Below are positions 26,225 to 37,149 of a DNA stretch of 64,000 nt, piece after piece; position 1 is the first letter of the stretch, and the number at the start of each line of letters is the position of its first letter. The DNA is from Puffinus mauretanicus (Eukaryota > Chordata > Aves > Procellariiformes > Procellariidae). The notes beneath the pieces are model-generated. The model did no database searches and was not told where the DNA came from. It saw only the letters and a list, made by a program, of their open reading frames with translations. The DNA is taken from assembly GCA_023333565.1 (NCBI GenBank), contig JAJKFH010000102.1:1984001-2048000 (forward strand), read 5' to 3'. The position numbers and the translations under genes were made by a program.

Positions 26225-26365
26225 GAGTTATTAGCCCTCCTTCTAAGTGAGGCAATTGAAATAACTGCTAAAGTGAACAAAGCAAGGTGAGATTTTCAAA
26301 GTTGTCTAAAGGATTTGGAGTCCCAAAACTGGTGGCTTTGAAAATCCTATCTGAAAAGTTGTCAA
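26225..26365. repeat. Ancient SINE-like remnant with an 11-bp inverted repeat
   Basis: The segment begins GTTATTAGCCCTCCTTCTAAG and AGGCAATTGAAATAACTG, reminiscent of the MIR 3' block. It is followed by GATTTTCAAAG (26291-26301), GGATTTGGAGTCCCAAAA and CTTTGAAAATC (26336-26346). The two outer words are perfect 11-bp inverted copies 34 bp apart. Similar TTTTCAAAAGTGCCTAA..GGAGCCC sequences occur in old sauropsid SINEs, so this is probably a relic. The A14 run at 26364-26377 adjoins it. Confidence 0.4.
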
Positions 26366-26377
26366 AAAAAAAAAAAA

Positions 26378-29300
26378 AGGGAAGGGAAAAATAATTGTGT
26401 GAGAATCTGAGTAGACCTAGTCCTTCAGGCTTCACCTTTGTATTCCTGGCTCCCTTAACAGATCTTTTCTCCATTCAGATCAGTGCTGCAGCAGGTCAGT
26501 TGGTGTTGGAGGTGAAGCAGGATCCAGCGAGTCTCCTTCTGTCCCCTCCCCATGTGGGGCCTCTTCTGGCTCATCCCCCCCCCCTCGCTGTGTTTTCTAG
26601 CTGAGACCTGAGCTGTTGCCTTGCAGGAGCTCCCTCACTTTTCTATTACTAATTTGTGTGCGGAGTCCTAATTACAATTTACCAAAATGTTTTTCCATTT
26701 TCTATCTATCATGTTCTAAGTCTATAAAAGAGTGGGTGAGAAGACTTGTCAGTAAGTCACACCTCTTCCATTTTTAAGCTATATTTTTAGTTGACTGACT
26801 CAGATGGACTTTTGCTGTCAGAACATCAAAAAAGCCTTACCCAACGTGTGTGTCTCTTCCCATGATCAGTCATTTTGAATTCAGGATTTGAGTTCACGAG
26901 GGGATGTATTTGTATCCTCAACTTACTGATTAATTTAAACTTACATGTTGTTTCAGTCTGCTGAAGATTGAGGGTAGATTTCATGAAGCCGTGAATATGA
27001 CATATTGCAACCTTACCAGTTGCTTCTTCCAATAAATAGTTTCTGTAGTAAGCATTTGTAGTCTGTGGCCTGACTGCTGTTGATATGTAACCTGACATTT
27101 AGCTCTAATTATATTGCAGGTACTGATGAGTCTGTGGTCCCTGCAATGACAGGGAACATTTTCATTGATCAGATGATTTATCTAGGGGGGTAAAAGAACT
27201 TGGATACACAATAGGATATGGAAGAGAGATCAGTCCCTGCTCTTGTTTAATTGCTCTCGTCATTCCTCCATGTCTAGCACTTTTTACAAGGCTGCTGGGT
27301 TTTCATTTGTAGTGCTATGTGGCGTTCTTTAATAATGCTCTATGTTATTGACAAACATCTGTAAATTGTTTTCTCTAGTAATAATAGTTTTTTCGTATCT
27401 TTTACTTGCCTACTTGCATAAACCCACAGTTACCCATGCATTATTACACCCACCCGCATACAGCAAACGCACCTGCATGAGCACACACACGATTCTTTTT
27501 GTGGAAGATGAAATTGCTAGAAAGTCTTCCTCATCTTTATATGCTAATCATTCCACATAATGGTGTACCATCTTTTTCCAAGATGTATTCTAAAGAGCTG
27601 CTTCAAGTGGAAAGCCCAGCTCTGAACACCCTAAAGCTGGAAACATCCAGTTTCTGATCTGAACCTTTGCAGCTGATATGGTCTTCAATACAGAGGCTCA
27701 GGGTGAGGCATTGCTGTTTCCCAAAGTCTATGTCAATCTTAATTTAAGTCACTTCCATTATGGTCAGAGTGCCTTAAATGTTTCATGCTCTAAACATCCC
27801 TAACAGGAAACAATTCATTCCTCATTGATCTTTTCTGGCAGCTTGCTTCCTCCCTCCAGTGGAGTGGAGAAGTGCACCTTTGGGTTCGCCTGCCATATAG
27901 CTGGCTATTTCAAAACTGGTATTGACATTACTGAAGCTTTACAGAGCCTGTCCACCAAGGGGAGTTAAAGCCTGAGTGTTTCATGTCTCCTTAGCAGTTG
28001 TCACAGAGGAACAAAACGCTGATTGAGTGATTGCAGGGACAGGCCTGACCCCAGCTGTCCCGGACAAGGTAATAGGAACTATGTAATATCACCACACTGG
28101 CTTTGTTTCTTTGATCTAATCTTTTCACAACCTCTTACAGAAGGCAATGAAATTCCCCTTTTCCTCTTGTTCTGTCTTTAGTACCAAAGTTGTAGTAAAT
28201 TTCTGCCCAATCCTATATTCTCCTTGCTATGTATAGTTTTTCTTGTGTTCATATACGTTAAGAAATGCCTGTTACTAGAGTCTTTGTGATCATCTTCGTT
28301 TCACAAGCACATCACTAGCTTTGCTGTCCAGTAAAATACAAAGGTGCAAGTCCACTTGCTACCCTCCATGGCACAGTATGGAAAGTAGCAAAAGGACTGA
28401 AAAGTCCTCCATGGTGAAGAAACTTCTGTCTTCATTTCTCTGGTTCTAGAAATCACAGAAAGTGACTGGGGTGACCTTCAGAGGGGTGTGTTCCCTGCAA
28501 AACCTGACTCATTTCGAAGTTGAAGTGAACACAGGAGTTTGTGCTGATTTGGCCAACACAGGTTGCTCTCATTAGAGCAAATCACCTCTGAGAGGGGGCT
28601 CCCGTTGGAGGTTCCCCCCAAGGCAGGGGCAGGGGGATCTCAGGCTGTTGTGCTGAGGCTCAGAGGTGCCCAGGTGTTCTCCATTCCTATTGGAGGTGCG
28701 AAAGAGCCGGTCCTCCCTGGGGCACTGTGGGAGATAAGGATGGGTTCCCTTTTCTTTCTAAGTGGAGATGAGCTTTTTTTGCCCCTCAGACAGACATCTG
28801 CTGAGTGGCAGCTCCCGGCCCTCCCTGGCCCCCCCCGCAGGAGCACCCGTGTGGGTATGGCATTTGGCTGGTTATCTCTGAGCTAGGAGATTTTCTGCAG
28901 CTTGTATTCCTCCTATTGAGACTGCTGATACTGTGCCTGTTAGCAGCCGTTGGTTGTTATCTGATAAATGTATTTCTGGTATATATTTAGTTTATGGAAA
29001 GCCTATATTTTTCCTGTGTTATGTTCCATTTACAAGTATTCCTTTGTACAGGCTGCACAGTGAATGTTAACAGTACAGCCGCTTGTGTACGCCGCAAATG
29101 GGTGGGGGAGAGGATACCATACATACTAATGAACACGCTGCTTGATTTGCTGCTATCTAGTGGCTCTCACAGCCTTTGTCGAGTAATATTTAGAATACTT
29201 GGTTGGAAGAACTGTGACTGTCAAAAGGTAGTGCTAATAGGTACATATGACCTGAAAATTATACTATAAACTGCAGGGCAGTGTATGTAGTAAGACAATT

Positions 29301-31030
29301 TTAATTAAACTCTGTTCAAAAGCTATGTAACTCATTAAAATGAGGGGATGCCAAGTTGTCAACTTGCCAGTCAAACTAAAAGGGTTTCCATCTCATAAAG
29401 TGGACCCATTTGAAATATATGGTTTATTGAAATTCAGCACCTCTGAATAATTATGCAGTAAACACGTCTGCCCTGCGAAGCAACAATGGATGGAGTTGAG
29501 CCTGGCAGGCTGAAGCTTCCTCGGTAATAAAGAGGCTGAGAGACAAGTACAGTTTGTGCATCAGGGGTGCTTGAGGGCAAAGGGCAAGGTGGGAGATACC
29601 CAGGGGGCTGGAGGTGCAAGACCACCATTACGTGGATCTCTGCTGATTTAAAGAAGTCTTTTCAGCCTATAAACTTTGTGATTTCTCATAGACATCAGGG
29701 ACTTTGTACAAGCGTGACTGGGCCACTTGAGACAATGGCTACCTAATGTTGTAATTGTGTTTCTTGCTAAGTCAAGCAAGATTTCATGATTATGACTGTA
29801 TAGATTTAAGGTAATGCAATGGGGGTGTCTGTAGTAGAAGCATTTTAATTGTGATATGAAAGTGCAGGTTTAACCCATTATCAATTATTTTCAGTTTGCT
29901 AATTGGGCTTTATGCAAAATAGTATTAAAGCTGATTTACAAAGAAGTAAGGAATTCAACAGCATCATTTCTGAATTTAATTAACCCATTAGTAACTGAAA
30001 ACACACTCTCCTGTCTTGCTCTTCCAGGGTCAAGGTTATTCATAGGTCCCATGTTAACAGTGGTAACCAGAATTCTGACCATTTTGATATATTTTATCTT
30101 TACCACACGACTCTGAGGAAGAGTAATACTGTCTGCTCCGATAATGTCAAGAGGAAGGGGCTGTGGAAAACTGTTGTTACCAATAACTTGGAAGAAAAAT
30201 AAAAGTAAAATGCCCATTGTACTATAGTAACAACTTTTGCTGTCAGTGTTTCCTGTGAAGGATATTCTCATGTTTGCACGATCCTACTGTTGATTTTACA
30301 GACAGCAGGGAAAGCGAATGAGCAGAGTTGCACAGGAACGCTCTGGTGTAGTAGACAGAGGTGTCCTTGATGTCTTTGATTTCTGACTAGCACTATAACT
30401 GATGGACCTTCCTTCTTCCCAGCAACATAAATACCAGCCCATTTTCAGGGATTTGGTCTGAAAATGCTGCTGGGACAGATTCAGGCTATCAAGAACATCT
30501 GAAAGATGTCAGCTTGCTCAGGATAAGCTAGCTAGAGACATTACAGCTGTGCAAAGAATGAAGTACGGAACAAACCTGACGCAGTATGTGTTCAGCTTAT
30601 CTTGGCAGGTCTTGGATCTGTTGTCCTCCTACCTGTGTCAAGTAGGGTGGGTTATTTTTTTTGCATTTAAAAAAATATTTACTGCCAGTATCTTTCAAAT
30701 CCCAAAAGAAATTATTGGGAACACTTAAGCTGTTTCAATTTTGTAACTTTGCCGCATTTCCACCAGCATGCAACTTTATCACGTAATAATGTTGGGTCAT
30801 ACTTTCTGTATTTACAAGCAAAGTCAGATCCTTGTATGAACTGTAATTCATGGCTATAAAAAAGCCAGTTCTTCTGCTTCCCATGGTGTTGGAGAATTGT
30901 TACCATCTCCCGGAAGTGGCCACGTGGGTGCACAACAGCTGGGGAGTGTAGCAGAGATCAAGACCCGTGTTCTTCTGGAACAGTGGTGTTAAGGTCCCAA
31001 TATGTTGCAGACTTGAAGAAACATCAGATA
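26378..31030. other. Unique non-coding stretch
   Basis: No gene recognised. 28560-28860 is GC-richer than its surroundings with a 107-codon open frame lacking any known domain. A CTCF-like motif sits at 29149-29163 (minus sense). An ATTA-rich block lies at 29860-29950. On the minus strand, an open frame at 29936-30186 is preceded by an acceptor-like tract (see findings). Confidence 0.5.
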
Positions 31031-31090
31031 TAAAAAAACAAACAAACAAACAAACAAAAAAAAAACAAACAAGCAAACCAAAAAAACCCA
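31031..31090. repeat. (CAAA)n / A-rich simple repeat
   Basis: Four to five CAAA units followed by A10, CAAACAAG and a run of A with C interruptions. No retroposed gene is recognisable upstream, so I call it a simple repeat and not a retrocopy tail. Confidence 0.85.
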
Positions 31091-34000
31091 CCACAGTTCT
31101 GGATGTTGGGGGTATGGAGAGATTGAATATTGCAGGGCTTTTGTTTTGTTTGAAAATAACGGACAAATAAAAGCAAGACTGTGGTTCAATGGTCATTTGT
31201 GGTCCTCCCCAAAGAGGTACGCCTGTCCTTTTCTTGCGTCTGACTATATTTCTGCCACATCTCTTGTGCCAGCGCTTACTGCTTTTGCAGCTCTGTGGTG
31301 AGTCACATCAGGGTGAAAGCTAGACTTGTAGGAGAGCCATGACTGGTTTTCATCACAGCTGATCCCTGCTCAGGAAAATGGGAAGAGTCCGGGATCCAGG
31401 AGCAAAGCAGGTGGAACTGCCCCTTTGGGTATCAGCCAAAGATAGTGCTTAGATATTGGCATTAAGCTTCATGAACAGTAGCTTGAAAGCTACAGCGTTC
31501 AACATGTTTGTGGTCATTAATTGAACTTCTTTGTAGGATTTGGGATGTTAATCACTCTAACTTTAAGAAATGCATTCCTCTTTCCTAAGTTGCTCTTTTG
31601 GCTGGATTCAATTAGCTTCATATATTGTCTTTTAATCTTGCTACAAATACTCTCTTCTCCCTGAATTCAGGTAGGGAAGGCTTCAGCAATGGGTGAAATA
31701 ATTTTTTTTTTTTTTAATCACTTTCCTGCTTCTCACGAGGTGTTGTGATGTTAATGATTCAAGGATACTCAGAAACTGTTGAATCTAAAGCAGTGTAGGA
31801 AGCCAGAGTGCTCTTAGAAGATGCAAGGAACCTCACTAATACACCTTTTGCTAATTTGCCCACGGAAAAAATGATGGTTTCCCTGCCACTTTTAGCAAAA
31901 ATGTAATAGCAGAATGCTGCAGTGAGGATTTTTTATTACTTAAGACTTCACTGTTTTTAGAAATATGCCAAAGGACATTTACCACTACATTATGAAATAT
32001 TATCATAAATAACTAACATTATAAATGACATTTGGAAAATAAATGGACAAAGTACTTTGCGTGATGCATTATTCTTGCTTTTGTTTCAGTGTTGTTCATT
32101 TACTTAGTACCTAAGAAAATTCAGGAATTTTCCATGTGTTTCATAATGAAAGATCTGAGAAATGACAATTTAGTGTACAAATTTAGAGACTGAAAGCTAT
32201 AGTTTAGTCACACAGACAAATAACTCCACTGACCTCTGTGAAGTTGTACTTAGGTGTCAAACTGATGTTGGGAAAATAATGAAAACAAGCAAAAATATGA
32301 AGAATGTAGTTTTATGTACGGTTAATAATAACTAGGTGAAAAACAAACAAAAAACCCCACTTTTTTGGACTTCCTCCAAAATGGAAACTTTTAAATTCTA
32401 AAATATTGCATTATATGTATTGTAGGCTTGATTTTTTTAGATGAATTTTTGTTGTTGTTTTAATTTAATGACGAGCTGAAAAATTCTATTCTGAACACAT
32501 AAGTATTTTGACCATCATTATTTTTTGGGGGGGTTCTAGTTTGTTTTCATCTAATCATCCACAGAGTATTTTGCCACAAAACTGGTTCCGCATCTAACTT
32601 CTGTCATCTCTAATTGTTTTACCCCTCTTTCTCCTTTCATGCAAATCAGAGTTAGTTTTTTCATTTGTGGTACACAGCTTACATGAAGATGTACCTTAGT
32701 CTTGGCCACATACCTAAATAAATATGTACCTTTCATTTCTTGGAGGAAAGGTGAACAAAATGATAAAACATCTAAAAATCAGTTAATTGGATACTAGTTT
32801 TCCCAGGTTCATGCATTCCTCAAGAGACCAGTTCCTGTTTTCAATAATATGTTACAATTGGAAGATTAGAAAAAATCTGGTGACTTGAAAGAGAGAATAT
32901 AATATCATTTTAGCAGGCTAGAGATCAAATTTGTAGTAGCATCAAATTCCCTTTCACTTTAAGGAATGATGGGCATATGAAATAGCAGCAAAAATTTGAA
33001 AGTAGAATAGCTGTTCACTGGAATACATGCATGCAGCCATACACAAGCTGATGTTATCAGATGCATTTTTGCTGAAAATATTGGAGAAATTTTAAAATTA
33101 AAGATACTCCATCATTTCAAAGGAAAGTAATGATTCTAAGATATTAAATATAAGTGTAGTTTAGAAACCTGGTATTGGCAGAATATTAAGTTTGGTTCTG
33201 CTTAGTGGTTTGGTTTTTTGTTTGTTGTTTTTTTGTTGTTGTTGTTGTGTTGTTTTAGAAATTCTTATGCCAGCTATTTAGATAACTGGAGAACATGCTA
33301 GCACCACCTATTGGATGAAAAATCCTTCCTAAATCTAAATTGTTCCTCTCAATTTCTGTACAAAAAAGGCATGTATTCATTTGAAGCTGAAATATCTCTA
33401 AACAGACAGCTTTCAACAGGCCATTTAATTTAGTCTGTCTTTCAATAAATATAGCAATTTTATAATTAGTTGCCAGAACTGAGGAAGATTAGGGTTTCGT
33501 TGCTACAGCATGAGGACTGGGAGAATACCTAAAGCTGCTGATAGTTTAGAAAATCCTCAGGCTGAACACACTAATACTATAACTGTCACTTTGTGGGGAC
33601 ATGAGAAAGTACTCAGAGCTTGGTGCATCCATTATTTTTGCCAAAAATTGCTTGTTGTTAAACCATTTGTACTCATCTTCTCATAAATAAAAGGTATTCA
33701 GAAAAAAAAAACAACAAACCACCCTCCTGCCTGAGCTGATTTCTTTGAAAAACCCTTACACTGAGCTGAAGCTTTAGCTATTCAGTAACTATATTTAAAA
33801 TAGAGCTATGCTTTTCAATTTTAAAATAGATTATTTATCCTTCCATATACATGAAGACAATTGACACGAAAGGCATAAAGAATAGTTATTTATTTCCACT
33901 CCTACTCTCTTGCTTCTTCCCTATTAACATTATCTCCTTGGTAACACATCCCATGAATTGTGTCTATGATATGCCAGTTACTGCAGTTCGTTTAGTGTCT

Positions 34001-36990
34001 TGCTACTTAAATGTATTTGAATTTGTCTGTAAAGTCCCACCCTAAATGGTGTACTTCTTAAAATTTCTTTTTGTTTTTTTTTTTTTTCTCCCATCATTCC
34101 TGAGTGTGTTTTTTCTTGATTTTTTTTTTTGTCTTCATTGATCCCAGGTGTAACGAGACCCCTGCCTCTGAAATGAATGACACTGAACTTAATTGAGCCA
34201 GAATTTCTGAAAAGATTTTTCTCATTTAATCCTATTTTAATATCTAAAAATGTTCAGATGCATCCTTTTAGTATTTCAAGTAATACCTCATCCAAATATA
34301 TGTTTATGCATAAACTCAACAAAAAAGACTGTGACATCTTTTTTTCTCTACAGTACTCTTGTGAAAGAGCCTACTGACTTTCATTTTAAATATTTGAAAA
34401 TGTGTAATCAGAATCCATCTGGGCCTAAAGTGTTACCACTTTTAATATCAATTATAACTGCTAAGGTTTTTTCTTTTGCAGGGGGCTGATCAGACATGTT
34501 TATATGTAATTTTTGGAAAACTATGGAGGTCTGCTATATTTCTATAATGTATACGTTCTGCAAAGGGGTCCTCACAACTGATGAAAAACTAGTTATTTGG
34601 GATGGGATAATATTAATCTCTGTGAATTTCTAAACTGACTTTGATACAGGCTACTTGAACTTGTTAGTTTCAGCACCAAAGAGAGAACCCCTTTAACTTC
34701 CTTGTCAGAATAAAACTAAATTGCATCCTGGACATCTTTCTCTTTCTTCTATTAAAAAGTTATTAAATGGCTTCCCAAATAAATACAAGTAATAAGAAAC
34801 ACCATATGGGCTAGTTAAAAATTGACTTAGCTCTGTTAAATATCTCAGTGGCTCCCTTCCTTTTATAGTAATAAACATAGGCAGCGAAGTGAAGGTACTT
34901 TATTCTGGGTTCTCTGAAGCAGGAGTTCTGGCCCCTGTGGCAGACACCTCCTTTGGTGGACCCTGTCCAGCAAAGCAGAGATCTCAGCAATGGCTTTGGA
35001 TACCTCTGCAATACAGTCCAAATGAGCTCACAAAATTACTGGTCACTAGCAGCAGTGCTGTCTTTAATATAATATATGTTTTATAATAGAAAATGGAGCT
35101 AATAATGGAAGTAATCTTTGTAACGTACATAAACATTAATATTCACAAAGTGAAACTCTAGCCAGTGCAGACTTCAGAAATGCAAAGTGTCAAAAATATG
35201 CAGTAGTGATTTGGAGATGTTGCAGAGGACAACTTCCGTAATTTAATGCGGAGATAATCCTGGTGAGATAACTGAGTATTGGCTGCGTTAGGGGAAAGAA
35301 AGCTTGGCATGAATAACCCACTAATAGGACTTGTATGTCTCAGGTGCTAAAAGCAGCTTAACAACCTGTAACTGCATGTGTGGCTGTGCCTCTGTGTGTG
35401 TCCTGGTGACAGCTAAGGCATCGCAAATACAAATGAATAAGCAAACTCCTTTTTTGTCATCAAGAAGATGAGATTATGTTGAGCTACTCCATTTGTCTCA
35501 CCTGATTTATTCATTGGTGATAAAACTGGCACTTGTCTGTATGTGAAGCATCCAAAAAATGGCAATAGTTTCTTGGCAAATAGATGAAGAAATCACTCCA
35601 ACTCCAATGTTAAAAGGTTAGGAGTAGTGTTGTCAGTCTCGGGTGTCTGAGACATAGGTACTCATCCATGTAGAAGTAAAGACATTGTACTTAAAGTTTT
35701 GACAAATTAAAGGCTTATGCATTTATTTGCTTTGTCATTGTCAATACTCTCTATGCCAGGTGGTGATAAGATCCTTTATTCCAGTAACTTGTACGATGAA
35801 TTCTGGGGACGCTTTTCACCAACTAATCCTTATTTCCCTAGTGAAATAGGATTTAGTAAAATAGGGGTTTTCTTCTGAGTTAGTAGAAACGTTTGCCCAA
35901 AATATGGGTGCATCCGTATGCAAATATAGTATTCAATTATCCTTATCCTTTGTGACTGGCATGGTGGTCTATGTGCATGGGAAGCAGAGAAAGTGGAAAA
36001 AGCAGGATTGACAAAGAGAAGAAATAATTTTTAGGCCTTTTAGTCATTGTTCTGCCACGTAGCTTAGAGAAGATGAATAAACCAATCTGAGGACAGGTAT
36101 TTCAGTAAGCTAGCAACCCATGAATCTGCACTTCTCAACAGCTAGGGAACCCGATATTTTTGCTGCAGCAAAGGTGGGAAGAGTAATGTCAGATTCTTTT
36201 GTTCTCAGAAATCTTCTGGGATGTAAAAACTAGACTCGTGCAACTTGGCTGCTCTGAACTTAGAGGAAAGAGCCCGAGTCTTTAATGTTTAAAGTAGGGT
36301 GCCCAACATCTGTGCCAATACTTCTCAGGAGTGAGTTGTGAATGGCACTGTGATCTCGCAACTAGGAAAGGAATGGGAGTGGAAAAAGACATGTTAGTTG
36401 CTGGGAGAAAAAATGTTGATAATGTAATGTAGGCAAGTTGAATTTTGATTGTATTTGCAAATTTTCTGAACTCACTTATTTCCTCTTGGTTGACATGTCT
36501 AAATTCTTAATGTCAATTACCCACAACGATGAGGAAGGCGAGAAGGGGAAATTACTCTAGCTGTCAGCACAGAGAGCTGCGCTATTGACAAGGAGCATTT
36601 ACCAGACGTGTTTAAAGGTTGTTTGCTTTATCAGCCACACTGGCTGTGTTATAAAAGAGATACAGTAATCTTTCACACAAGCTAAAACTGACAAATATAA
36701 AGCCTTTGATGGAAACAGACACTGTTATTAGGTTACACGTTCGTAGCAGGATTTTCTTATTATGATATCACCTATTTCAAGAGCATAAAGACTGCCCAGA
36801 CGGCAGACTTAGATTACAGGCTTTACTCCCTTTCCCCTGCCAGGGCAGGAAGGTGGTGTGCAGAACAAACCCCGAGGAGCTGGGGCTTGGCTAAGGAGGA
36901 GCACTGATGTAATGTGCTACTTCAGTGCACCTTCTGGGAATGACAGAAATCTGACCCCACATCTCTGTAGGAGCCCTTATCATGGTTTCT
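31091..36990. other. Unique non-coding stretch
   Basis: No gene recognised. Low-complexity T/G sequence lies at 33208-33256 and poly-T at about 34069-34090 and 34119-34131. A CTCF-like motif is at 33300-33314, an RE1-like motif at 34669-34689, and a candidate conserved block at 36480-36780. Open frames do not exceed about 80 codons. Confidence 0.55.
33208..33256. repeat. T/G low-complexity tract with (TTG)n
   Basis: Mixed TTTGTT and TTG units including four or more consecutive TTG repeats near 33233-33247. Ordinary simple repeat. Confidence 0.75.
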
Positions 36991-36998
36991 CTCTTTTG

Positions 36999-37142
36999 TC
37001 TTTTTCTTTCCTTCTTCTTCTCTTTTTTTCCTTCTTCTTCTCTTTTTTTCCTTCTTCTTCTCTTTTTTTCCTTCTTCTTCTCTTTTTTTCCTTCTTCTTC
37101 TCTTTTTTTCCTTCTTCTTCTCTTTTTTTCCTTCTTCTCTTT
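36999..37142. repeat. 20-bp minisatellite within a 144-bp homopyrimidine tract
   Basis: From 37011 to 37138 the unit CTTCTTCTTCTCTTTTTTTC repeats without a change for 6.4 copies. Flanking bases extend the pure pyrimidine run to 36999-37142. On the other strand it is a pure purine (GAA/GGA/A-run) array, which explains the Glu/Lys-only open frame of that strand and the Phe/Ser/Leu frame of this one. The perfect identity of the units suggests recent expansion or homogenisation. Long homopurine-homopyrimidine tracts can form intramolecular triplexes. Confidence 0.97.
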
Positions 37143-37149
37143 GTCTTTT

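Noticed and set aside
31031..31090. A-rich tract as the tail of a processed pseudogene
   Set aside because: The sequence upstream shows no recognisable coding relic, and the CAAA periodicity fits a simple repeat better.
32195..32275. Possible sauropsid SINE relic (CCACTGACCTCTGTGAAGTT)
   Set aside because: The resemblance to the TCCATTGACTTCAGTGGAGTT-type repeat covers one short block only, which is too little for a call.
37011..37138. Regular 20-bp repeats as a possible CRISPR-like array
   Set aside because: There are no spacers: the units are head-to-tail and pure C/T. The host is a vertebrate.
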